The notes beneath the pieces were generated by a model. That model made no database searches. It had not been told where the DNA came from and saw only the letters and a list, made by a program, of their open reading frames with translations. The position numbers and the translations under genes were made by a program. A stretch of 64,000 bases of DNA. Origin: Petaurus breviceps papuanus. Its lineage: Eukaryota; Chordata; Mammalia; Diprotodontia; Petauridae. Location of the stretch: the NCBI GenBank assembly GCA_028583685.1, contig JAMXIF010000032.1:6040599-6104598 (forward strand). The letters run 5' to 3'. Of the stretch, positions 55,085-64,000 are shown one piece after another (position 1 is the first letter of the stretch; the number at the start of each line of letters is the position of its first letter).

Positions 55085-55730
55085 GAGAATAATTACATAG
55101 ACCTCACTGTAGTTAAGGGTTTGTATTGAGGGGTCTTGGGATCTCTTGGTTTTGCCATATTTAAATGTTTCTGCTCGGATATTGTTTTATTTCGATTTAC
55201 TTTGAAGTTTAGGACTAAGGGGTAGAGACCAAGGTCTTCAATACTAGGTTACACACTATGTACTTAATCACAGAGTAGTGTTTCCCATAAAAAATTATAG
55301 GGGAAATAAGTAAAATGTCCAAATTATTGACAATAATTTCTCTTTACTCTGTAGCCTTTCCAAGGTCTTTTGAAAGAATTTATAGCTTTAAAGAAGTCAG
55401 TATCTTTGGTAGTAAAAGTTCATAGCAAACTTGTGGTTGGGTGATATTGCTGTGGAAAATGGCAAGCCTATAAGTATTTCTTGGTGACATGATGAAAGTG
55501 CTATTTTAAGATGATTAGTTAATGAAAGAAAACATAATTAAAATTATAGAACAGGGAAGGGAATTTTTTTTTACAAATCTGTTGTCAAGGGACAATGGAA
55601 ACCACTACCCCCCAAAAAAAATAAAAGAAAGAAAGAAAGGAAAAAACCAACTCCATAGCAGCAATCAAAGAATAATAACAGCCAAAGGAGGTCTATCATC
55701 TTGTCTCTGGGCAGCAACATATCCAAATAT
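55085..55730. other. Unassigned non-coding stretch
   Basis: No nameable repeat. An A-rich GAAA run at 55625-55645. The 76-codon frame at 55522-55752 is lysine-rich from that run. Confidence 0.4.
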
Positions 55731-56590
55731 CTTATTCATCAAGAATTTATAAACATCCACTATTTGATAGGCATTAGAGAGACAAAAATGTGATTCTCCC
55801 TTTCTTCAGGGAACTTAAATTCTTTGAGTAGGAGGTGGTAAGACAACAAATGCACAGATAGGTAGATATAAATACCTATAAATACAAAGTAATTACAGGG
55901 GTAGTGATTGGGAATGAGGATTGGGACAATGTTAACAACTGGGAGAGGGATAAAGGAATGGGGGGGCTCACATAGGAAATAGCACTAGCACTGAACCTTG
56001 GAGAGAGGTAGGAATTTTAATGGGGAGAACATGAAAAGTTAGGGAGTATTTGAGGATTGGGAGATAGCTGTGCAGAGTCAGAGATGGGTGATAGAGATAG
56101 GCTGGTCAGATGGTGAAAGGTTTCAAATGCCAAGAAGGAAACTTCTTGAGCAGAAGTATGATGATGTGGTCAGATCTGTGCTTTAGGTGTATCAATTTGG
56201 CAGCTTTTTAGGGGGTGGACTGAAGAAGTTAACAGACTGAGATAGGGAGACCACTTAGAGGAAGCTATTGCAGAAGTCTAGGTGAAAGGTAATGAGAGCC
56301 TGAACCTCGCAGTGATTGTCAGAATGGAGAGCCTGGGAATGATTTGAGATCTGTAGAGGTAGAATGCACAGACCTGACAAGTGACTGGGTATGGTCAATA
56401 AGGAAAATGAAGAATTGAGGGTGACATCAGATTTTAAACCTGGTTGGGGGGAGCCTGCAAGGATGTTGTTGCCCTGTTTAGATTAGAAAATGTTTAGATG
56501 AGAAAAAGGAATATGTTTTCAGAATAGAAGATACTGAGATTAAAAAGTAACCTGTTCTGTTTTGGACTTGTTAACTTTGAGATTTCACTG

Positions 56591-56670
56591 TTGGGCATTT
56601 TTCCATCCAGATATTCTATGAGCACTTCAAAGTCAAAATGTCTAAAGCTAAACTCATAATCTTTTCCTTT
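56591..56670 (+). repeat. Sense-orientation L2 RT piece inside antisense L2
   Basis: It decodes to SIQIFYEHFKVKMSKAKLII, matching the L2 block 'NRHLKLNMSKTELLIF'. The flanking antisense L2 is at the homologous position (its 'gttttggacttgttaactttgag' is the complement of the same block). Confidence 0.7.
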
Positions 56671-56671
56671 A

Positions 56672-56745
56672 GAATGCTACTTCTGGAGTCAAAGGACCTG
56701 CGTTCAAATTCTGACTCTCCAACTTCTACCTGTGACATTAAGATG
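56672..56745 (+). repeat. Short MIR3-like SINE piece
   Basis: 'ctggagtcaaaggacctgcgttcaaattctgactctcc' is the SINE centre. It abuts the sense L2 piece. Confidence 0.75.
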
Positions 56746-57514
56746 TAGATGTCCAGGTGACAGTTAGTGACTTGGGACTGGAGTTCAAGAAAGAGATAGA
56801 TATATAGATTTGGGAGTCATCAGCAGAGAGTTGATAATTGAATTCCTGAGTGCTGATGAGATCACTGAGAGAGTGAGCACAGAGAGAAATGAGCAAAGGA
56901 CCCAAGACAAAGCCTTAGGGGGTACACCCACAGCTTAGGGAGTAAGAAATCACCAATTAAGATTCAGGAAAGAAGGCTGAGAAGGGATAGTTAGACAGGC
57001 AGGAGTAGAAGCAGGAGGGAGCAGTGTCATGAAAACCCACAGAGGACATAGTGTCTTTGAGGAGGAGGTGGTCAGCAGTGTCCAATGCTGCAGAAGTTTC
57101 AAATAAGATGTGAACTGCATGTTGCTCTCTTTATTCAGAAGTCTCTGTGTATAGAGATTAACCTTACTAAGGAAACAGAAATTGTGTTGGATCACTTTTA
57201 CTCCCTTATTTCTTTTCTACATTTTTTCCCCAAAGTAGCACAAGCCCGTTTCCTTTCATTCTGTACTCCATGGAGATGGTGAGGGGCTGGTTATCATACA
57301 TCTTATAATAATTCTTCCAATTACTGACAGCATTTACTCAGGCACCCCTCAATCTTCTCAAATTCCCCTACAACACTGAGTCTGGGCTAAAGAATTCAGT
57401 CAAAATAAATGAAAGGGATTCTGCTGTACAGGGAGAAGATTTTATTATTTGGCTTGGAAATGGTACTTCATGATATACTCAAGTCCCCAGATATTGTTCA
57501 GATGAACCTCTTCT

Positions 57515-57765
57515 TGTACTTGTGAAGTTGATTTTTAGAAACTAAATGTAAGACTTTACATTGTTAATTCATTAGATTCCGTCTTATGAGAGCCACCCTA
57601 ATGTTCTAGCTCATTGAGATCTTTTTAGATTCTGAATGCCATCCTGATGTGCTAGGTACCTCTCCTACCACTGTGACATCGGAAAATTTAAAAAGCATGT
57701 CATCTGTGTCTTTATCCAAGTCAATGAGTTGTTCCCATTTTTTTGATTCCATAAGCCCCTTTCAA
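57515..57765 (-). repeat. L3/CR1 LINE piece, antisense
   Basis: 'gaaaatttaaaaagcatgtcatctgtgtctttatccaagtca' corresponds to the antisense CR1-type block 'atttgataagcatgccatct-tgcctttatccaagtca'. Upstream, 'tagctcattgagatctttttag' belongs to the same region. Confidence 0.6.
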
Positions 57766-57880
57766 CAACAAAAATGTGTTGTGAACTCCCAGGGTAGTTT
57801 AATAAACTACTCAGGATATTCTTTGTAATTATTTACCACTTAAGACACCATTCACCAATTTTTATCATCAACCCCATAGA

Positions 57881-58042
57881 CCAGTGATATCAGACTCAAA
57901 TAGAAATGGATCCCTGCAGGTCCCATACTGAGTTAGAGAACAACAGATTAACACTATCTTTTACTATATTTTAAAAACATTTCCCAATTACATTCCAATG
58001 GGGTCCAGCTGTGTCAGAGTTTAGTTTGACACCTCTGCCTTA
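57881..58042 (+). mobile_element. hAT nonautonomous DNA transposon
   Basis: Ends CAGTGATATCAGACTCAAA and, in complement, CAGAGGTGTCAAACTAAAC form terminal inverted repeats of the 'CAGGGGTGTCAAACTC' hAT group. 'atggatccctgcaggtccc' and 'catttcccaattacattccaat' fit its interior. Flanking octamers (CCATAGAC and CCTTAGGT) match at only 5 of 8 positions. Confidence 0.8.
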
Positions 58043-58084
58043 GGTAATTACCCAGAAACCACAAAATGGGAACCACTGATCTAA

Positions 58085-58195
58085 GCTATTGCTAAAAATA
58101 TTCAAGAGTGCAGGACTTCAATTTTCCCATTGGCAAAATGGAGGGAGTCAGATGAGATGTTTCCTAAGGTCCCTTACAATTTTAATAGGGCCTGG
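58085..58195 (+). repeat. MIR3-like SINE 3' half
   Basis: 'ttcaattttcccattggcaaaatgg' plus tail 'gatgagatgtttcctaaggtccc'. Confidence 0.75.
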
Positions 58196-58560
58196 GACTT
58201 GTGCCGGTCCTTGAAGGATGGTTAACATTTGGATAATCGGAAAGAAACTAAAATCTCATTTTTTTTGCAACCCCTATTTATAGTACCTATGCAAGCAGTT
58301 TTGAATCCATGTAAGTAAGTGACAAGCTATTCATAGGAATAATTACAATCTCTTCTCAGTTTCCAGCGACTTACAATCTGTCCCAGGTAGAGCTAATCAA
58401 AAGCACTCTAGAAAAGTAAAACTTAGTCCTTTTCTTAAAGACTGAGGGCTTTCCCAACTGAAGCTAGGTTTCTTGTAAAGGTACTCCAGGACAACTGATT
58501 CTAATGGTTTTAGAGAAGTAAAAATATACTATGTTTGCTACAAAGAGCATCAAGGTAACT

Positions 58561-58711
58561 TTTTTTTAAAAGCAATTGGGGTTAAGTAACTTGCTCAAGG
58601 TTACATGGCCAGTTATTTTTGTGTGGCTGCCAGGTATCCGAGGCTGGAACCGATCCCAGGTCTCCCCACTCTGGGGCCGGCGCTCTTACTCACTGCGCCA
58701 CCTGGCCACCC
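58561..58711 (-). repeat. WSINE-like SINE, third monomer type
   Basis: T tail, 'gcaattggggttaagtaacttgctcaaggttacatggcc', ending 'gcgccacctggccacccc'. Its centre ('ccgaggctggaaccgatccc', 'gtgtggctgcc') differs from the dimer halves. The 13-bp target duplication CATCAAGGTAACT lies at 58548-58560 and 58712-58724. Confidence 0.92.
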
Positions 58712-58724
58712 CATCAAGGTAACT

Positions 58725-59160
58725 TCTACTCTAATAATAGTACTTACTATTTCTATAACACCTTGTGGTTTGCAAAACATTTTGCAAATATTATCTCACT
58801 GAAGAAACTGAGGCAGACAGAGATTAAGTAACTTTCCCAAGCTCACATAGCTATAAGTGTCTGAGACTGGATTTGGATCCTGGTCTTCTAGACTCTAGTC
58901 CCAACTCTGAGTCACCCAGCAGCATCTAAAGCTGCTACTTCTCTGTTCTTTTAAGGTTTGCCAGATGCTCTACCTACATGATCTCACTTATCTGATGATA
59001 TAAGTGCCACTATCATCCACATTGTACTGATACAGAACTTGAGGCCCAGAGAAGTTATACCATGTCTAGGGTCATACAGTTCAAATGTGTTTTAGTCAGG
59101 ATTCAAACCCAGGTTTTTCTGACTTCCATTCTGGACTCTATGTAGTATGCCAGGCTAAAG
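58725..59160 (-). repeat. Two MIRs, antisense
   Basis: 58725-58930 ('ctgaagaaactgaggcagacagagattaag') and 58945-59155 ('cttgaggcccagagaagttatacc', 'ggattcaaacccagg'). Confidence 0.8.
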
Positions 59161-59309
59161 CCCATGTTAATTGTTGTGAAATTGATCAATCACTGCAGCT
59201 AAATGAGAACTCAGCCTCCCAAGTTCCCAGAAACCATACATGTGAAAATGTTTGGTCAATCAGGTTCTGGGATTGCCATAATAATATATTCATTCTGAGT
59301 TGAGGAGTT

Positions 59310-59475
59310 GGGGGTTGGCCTGAAGTTAGGGTTCCCAACTCCTCTATTTACTATTTTTGTGCCCTTAAGCAGATCATTTAAACTCTCTGGACCTCAGTTT
59401 CCTCTTCTGTAAAATGAGTGGGTGAGATTAAATGGCTTTTAAGGTCCCTTCGATCTCTGAATCTATGATCAGCTA
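59310..59475 (+). repeat. MIR3-like SINE
   Basis: 'ctctggacctcagtttcctcttctgtaaaatgagtgg' and the tail 'ttttaaggtcccttcgatctctgaatctatgatc'. Confidence 0.85.
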
Positions 59476-59479
59476 GAAA

Positions 59480-60050
59480 AATGCAATCTGCCTTAGGAAA
59501 TTAGCATGCAAATTACTGTCTCCAGGAGAAGTGAATTCAGATCTTTTCCTCTGGTTTAGAGAAAGTATCTTAAATCTTTCTATTGACTGGACTACTCTTT
59601 GTGCCCTTGCATGGTAAGTTGAGGATAATCATATGGTTAGAACAGTTTGATGCATATTTTTTTTAATCTTCCATTGGTTTTGATTTATCACTCATGCTTC
59701 AGTGAGTGAAGGGAAGAGAAAAAAATGCATCACGTGGCACCATCATTAACATTTTTCCAACATGACCTGTCTATTGGAGATAAAAGCCCAGGCTAGCCTC
59801 ATTCACATTAATCAAGGAGAAGGAAGGAAATCATTTGGGCAACAGAGCACCTAAGTCTTCTTTGCTAATCTATCTTGTGGCAGAGGCACTTGCTTCCAAG
59901 ACGGCATTTGTAATTCAGAGGGGAGAATGAATTAGTCCAGAGGAGTCCATTCATTAGTTCAGGGATAAGAATTTATAAGGAGTGTGTTTGGGCAAATCAG
60001 CTCCATGAAAAGAAGCTGTTTTCTAATTCTTTGAGTTTGCCAAGCAAAGT
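59480..60050. promoter_or_regulatory. Candidate conserved regulatory stretch
   Basis: Repeat-free 570 bp. It contains a perfect POU octamer ATGCAAAT (59506-59513) within the near-palindrome AATTAGCATGCAAATT (59499-59514), an E-box CACGTG near 59732, and a GATA-type GGAGATAAAA word near 59777. Motifs are seen; regulatory role is inference. Confidence 0.35.
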
Positions 60051-60064
60051 CAAACTTCAATTTT

Positions 60065-60260
60065 CCTTCTATTGTTATCAACATTTCACATTTAGTTAAC
60101 ATGTATTTATTTAGCCTGTACGTGCTATTTGAACTGTGCTAGGTGCTTTAGGGGATCCAGAGGAAGCAGAAAACATATTTTTTTGTTTTCCAGGATCTTA
60201 TAATCTCATTCTAGAGGCAGCTCAATTAAATATGTGAAACAATAAGATTGCAACACAAGA
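60065..60260 (-). repeat. L2 LINE 3' end, antisense
   Basis: 'acatgtatttatttagcctg', 'ctgtgctaggtgctttaggggatcc', 'caggatcttataatctcattctag'. Confidence 0.75.
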
Positions 60261-60359
60261 CAGAATAGGTAGCTCATACAATGGAGAGCCAAGGAAGCCT
60301 GATTCAGGACTCAGATAAAAATCTCACTATGTGCTCTATAGAAGGCCCTTCCAGAAGGC

Positions 60360-60850
60360 TTTTTGTTAAGCTTGCTCCTTGAGTCTTTTGATATGGGTTA
60401 CACTTAAAAGGATGCTGTTTGTGTTCTGAGACCAATAGGCTCTACCCCAAGACTTTAGCCAAAATATTTTATTCTTAGGTGGTAGGCTCCTATGCAAATG
60501 TCCTCGATGATCTCGGCTTTGGCTTCAGCCTTGAAACCAGCTCTGGAGAGCATCCTTTGTAATGTGACTGCATATGAAAGGAGTTAACTGTCTTTTCCTA
60601 AGACTTCTTGGTGCCTAGAGAACAAAAACCTTATTGCCATGCTACTTCCAGGATGACAGACCAAGGTAATGATAAGAACACTTGAGTCCTATTCCTTTGT
60701 CTCATTTGCTCTATAAAAACCTTGTCCTAAGAATCAACAAATGGAGTTCGTGGTTCTTCCTTGAACTACCCACATCGTCTGGTCATTTTTTGTTCATGTT
60801 TCTGACCATGATTAGTGCTGGACACTGAGCAGCCCACGGCATCATAGATC
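60360..60850 (+). mobile_element. Possible LTR fossil
   Basis: Non-SINE, non-LINE block between repeats with a promoter-like 'tttgctctataaaaaccttgtcc' at about 60705-60727. A downstream sequence of gammaretroviral-LTR flavour follows ('tggttcttccttgaactaccc'). No certain ends, target duplication or polyadenylation signal. Confidence 0.35.
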
Positions 60851-60954
60851 TAGCCCAGTCCCCTCAAAGATCCATTCTAGCTCCAAAATCTATAATCACA
60901 CAATCTCTAGTTCCTTATAGCTTTGAAAGATTGACTACAGTAAAGGGAATTAAG

Positions 60955-61140
60955 AACTGACTCTGAACTCTGAAGACCTGACATCTTGACTCTGACATTT
61001 ACAATCTGTGTGACCTTAGACAAATAACACTTCCCTGGGCTTTAGTTTCCTCAGCTATAAAATAAGGGGGTTGGATGAGATGATCTCATAGGTGCCTTCA
61101 AGCTCTAGGTCTGTGACTGCATGTAATTCTGTGATCCTAT
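60955..61140 (+). repeat. MIR3-like SINE
   Basis: 'aatctgtgtgaccttagacaaat', 'ttagtttcctcagctataaaataagg', tail 'tgagatgatctcataggtgcc'. Confidence 0.85.
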
Positions 61141-61395
61141 GACTTGAGCTGAGCCTTGAAGAATGATCAAGATTTGGATAATAAGTAAAGAGGCACCAGG
61201 GAAGACATTCAAAGCATAGCAATAAGGATGAGAAGGCCAGTTTACCTAGGAAGAAATTTCTGCATTGGGGAATAGTAGTAAATATATTTGGAAAGGTTAA
61301 ATGGGAACAGATTATGGAGAGCCCTAGACACTTGTCTCAGGAGTTTGTGCTTAGTCTGGTATGCAAGAGGTAGTCCTTAAGCCTAGGGAATGACT
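61141..61395 (-). repeat. L2 LINE antisense
   Basis: 'gagctgagccttgaagaatgatc', 'gaaggccagtttacctagg', 'attatggagagccctagac'. Confidence 0.7.
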
Positions 61396-61399
61396 TCAT

Positions 61400-61585
61400 G
61401 CAGTATGGTAGAGACCACTGATTTGGCAATCAGTAGAAAAAGATTCCAGTCCCAACAAAGCCATTCAATGACTTTGTTTGAATTACTTCAACTCTCTAGG
61501 TCTCAGTTTTCTCATCTGTATAATGAGACTGGACTATTGTCACTAAGATTGTATTTAGTTCTAACATTCTGCAATTCTGTGATGT
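61400..61585 (+). repeat. MIR3-like SINE
   Basis: 'gtatggtagagaccactgatttgg', 'ctcagttttctcatctgtataatgag', degraded tail. Confidence 0.8.
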
Positions 61586-61614
61586 GATATATTTATATAG
61601 GATTTATATAGTCA

Positions 61615-61730
61615 AATATATGCTCCCTGAAGGCAGGGACTGCTTTGTTTTTGTCCTCAGTGTCTAGTAGAGTATTACATGTAGAGTAATTACTTAATAA
61701 TATGTGTTTATTGAATTGAATGGTTGGTTT
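61615..61730 (+). repeat. L2 LINE terminal block
   Basis: 'gctccctgaaggcagggactgctttgtttttgtcctcagtgtc', ending 'tgtgtttattgaattgaatgg'. Confidence 0.85.
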
Positions 61731-61734
61731 CATT

Positions 61735-63525
61735 CAAACCAGAAATACTGTGATAAGAATACTTGGAGAAGAGCTGGTTCCATATTGCTTCTGGGTTCAG
61801 GAAAAACGGAAATGAACACAAACTATATTTTGAAAAATCTACTTTTCATAAGAAGAGCAGCTGTATGTTTGCCAGGGAGGACTGTCCTAGTTCTGGGGGC
61901 TCTTGTCAGAACCAATGACAACCGACATAGGAATTTCTGCCCTGCCACACAATGACCTCACTAGTCTCTGTTCAGTCTTTCAATTGAATACCACTTTGCC
62001 CTAAAAATACTCTTTGACATTATGCACAAACACTGAAAGAGACATTTACTTGGTCCTGACCTTTGTAAGGTTTCTGCTAAAAGAGATTCGATGGCACACA
62101 AATGGAACTGAATTATTTATAGGCCCAAGGGGAAATCAAAGTTGCTTTTATCCCTATTGAAAGTATATCAGAAGACCAGAAAATGCCAAATTATCTTCAG
62201 TTCTTCATAAAATGGTTTCAGCTAGACTAAAGGGTACTTGTTAGGGCTGGGCCAATTTTTTTATGGATGGTCCTTGAGGAAATCTCTAAAAACCTGTAGA
62301 TGTGGCATTTGCAGTTTTTTTTGGAGGCTATTTACGAGGGGCAAGGGGGTCTGATTCTTCCTTCTAAGTTATTCAAGCAGCATTAATTTGGGTCTGCATT
62401 ACAATTAAGCACCAGGCACATGAAATGAGGTTCTGAAATACTAATAGAAAGATAGGTATGCATAGAACAGTGATATACCTGGCATAAAATGGCGTGTGGC
62501 ATTGACTAAATCAATGAAGTTTCTGATTCTAGACTAATTCACCTTGTCATCTCATATCTGACTTTATAATAATCCTCTATGCATGTTTATGAATAGAATT
62601 AGCACAGTAGGAAACAAGGTCAAGTAATGAAGCAAAGGTCAACACATCAGGGAACTGAGGAGTGGGGAAGCAGGAGAGTAGGGGTGAAATGCCAAGGGCC
62701 ATCTGAGCAGTTAGACATCATAAGTTCTTCATCAGGCTTCTTCTCCAATTCTTCTCTCAGTCTGGCCTAGCTCATGGATTATCTCTTTCTCAGTCAGGCT
62801 GCTCCCTTGCTGGGTGCTGACGTTTTTTTTTTCTCTCGGTGTGAAGTAATGGGAGGCTTCTGATTTACATTTGTTTTCCCAAACTCTTTCCCCAAGGGGC
62901 CCAACCTAGCAAATATACTCTAGATGAGTCATCTTGGATTTGGACAGTTCTCACAGAAGCCATGTTTTTCTACCACTTTACAAGATCACTTATAGTCTAT
63001 GTTTGGAAGTTGCCAGAACTCATGTTGCATAAAGTTCCTGGTTGTGATAGCTGAATTTTTTATTTTTCATCAAAACATCTGGTATAGCCCACTCATAGAT
63101 ATTTCAGGGACAACAGCCTCCCACAAATCAATCTATCCATCTACCAGGTAAGTCTATCCTTATTTTGATTCAGACAAAACAAAAATTCTTAAGGAATCCC
63201 TTATACCAACATCTAAACCTGGCTCAGCGGTGTTAGGCTAGTAGTATTATTTCAGATCATGCTTTAGATATATTTCAGGGATCTTTACCAGTATTTGAAT
63301 AAACAAACCAATTATCTTTTCAATATCCATCTCTTCCATGAAATAATATCCCAATGACTCCAACCCTTGTTACCTTCTCTTTTCTCTAAATTCTTATTGT
63401 ATTCCTCTGGACGATGAAGACCTTGAAAAGTTTAATGTCCCCTAACTCAGCTCATTACAAATGCGTTGACCTTTAGGATGATAACGTATTTCAGCAATGA
63501 ACACATGTCAATATATTCTCACTGT
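61735..63525. other. Low-copy non-coding DNA
   Basis: No nameable repeat and no exon. The 83-codon frame starting at 61704 has no domain. It contains the palindromic word CATTGACTAAATCAATG at 62500-62516. Confidence 0.45.
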
Positions 63526-63529
63526 TTAA

Positions 63530-63750
63530 AGCAACATAATCCAGTGGAATGGATACTGGTTCTGGGGTTAGAATTCAATTCCTAAGTTAAAATTCTGTCT
63601 TTGATACTTAATACCTGTGGGACCTTGGATGAATCACTTTCAACCTACATGTGCTTTAGTTTCTTCATCTGTAATAATGAGGGATATGGGATAGATGGTT
63701 ACTGATACCCCTTTAGCTCTAGATCTATGATCTTGTAATCTTATGTTTGA
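63530..63750 (+). repeat. MIR3-like SINE
   Basis: 'gcaacataatccagtggaatgg', 'tgtgggaccttggatgaatcac', tail 'cctttagctctagatctatgatc'. Confidence 0.85.
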
Positions 63751-64000
63751 TTTTTGTCCATCAAGGAGCGGTGGTGGTGGGACTTTCCTTAGGAAAACAA
63801 TAAAAAAAAAAAAACCAAACCAACAGCAGGTTATGACATGAATCAGGAATATCTGGGTGTCAACATAGTAGGCAATATATAAACTGATTAATTGGAACTG
63901 ACTATTTCATCTGAGATGCAAACAATTGTTTTAAAAGCCATGTAAATATAGGCTGCACTTATGGGCTTGTTCAATGGGTGTGCCATTGATTAAATCAATG
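63751..64000. other. Low-copy end of window
   Basis: An A run at 63803-63814 and the palindromic word CATTGATTAAATCAATG at 63984-64000, which touches the window edge. Confidence 0.5.

Larger units (their letters stand above)
55735..57130 (-). repeat. Long L2 LINE, antisense, RT domain to 3' end
   Basis: It runs from the 3' end ('gaatttataaacatccac' and 'ctttcttcagggaacttaaattc') through 'ttgagcagaagtatgatgatgtggtcagatctgtgctttagg' into the RT region ('gatttgggagtcatcagcagagagttgataattg', antisense of the L2 block following the YADD motif) and 'ggtcagcagtgtccaatgctgcag'. An inserted block interrupts it at 56591-56745. It is the longest L2 in the window. Confidence 0.9.

Noticed and set aside
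1-64000. A coordinated gene system or operon-like cluster
   Set aside because: No gene recognised on either strand. Everything nameable is an interspersed repeat, a simple repeat or a possible non-coding regulatory stretch.

Overview
The window looks like intergenic or intronic DNA from a marsupial, probably an Australian lineage; I cannot name the species. Evidence: (1) many tRNA-derived SINEs of the marsupial WSINE1/MAR1 type, some with an RTE (Bov-B-like) 3' tail; (2) a dense background of MIR/MIR3, L2 and L3/CR1 copies, typical of opossum and kangaroo genomes; (3) L1 3' fragments whose decoded ORF2 resembles mammalian L1 but whose 3' untranslated sequence is of the marsupial type. AT-rich composition, many microsatellites and no CpG island also fit a gene-poor mammalian region.

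I recognise no protein-coding gene, exon, tRNA, rRNA or other functional RNA gene. All open frames are short (157 codons or fewer). They lie in repeats, in microsatellites, or in unassigned DNA without recognisable domains. This is therefore mainly a repeat and fossil annotation plus a few candidate conserved non-coding stretches.

Layout. 1-3 kb: unassigned DNA, MIRs, an RTE-tailed SINE, and an L3 piece holding a young SINE. 3.8-6.4 kb: an L2 split by an L1 3' piece that holds a dimeric SINE and a solo LTR. 7-10.1 kb: L2, MIRs, two young SINEs, and an L3 split by an L2. 10.5-14 kb: (GA)n, MIRs, a SINE with an internal duplication, a monomeric SINE and a mariner-like palindrome. 14-19 kb: mostly low-copy DNA with a conserved-element candidate at 16.6-17.1 kb. 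18.9-23.7 kb: three LTRs, MIRs and the second dimeric SINE. 23.7-29.7 kb: L2, SINEs and unassigned DNA. 29.7-35.0 kb: a long, broken-up L3. 35-39.7 kb: L2 pieces and two more solo LTRs. 40-47.5 kb: hAT remnants, MIRs and an enhancer-like stretch at 42.3-42.6 kb. 48-49.3 kb: an L1 ORF2 end. 50.5-61.7 kb: dense MIR3 and L2, a compound tetranucleotide tract inside a SINE, L3 pieces, and an L2 interrupted by an inverted L2 piece. 61.7-64 kb: mostly low-copy DNA.

The most notable items are a repeat family and insertion histories rather than a gene system. There is a dimeric SINE present twice in opposite orientations, each copy with exact target duplications. There are six LTRs, five with readable 5-bp target duplications and none with a retroviral interior. 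One LTR carries a roughly 108-bp internal duplication and another has two tandem-repeat blocks. Family names come from memory of consensus sequences and need a RepeatMasker-type confirmation.
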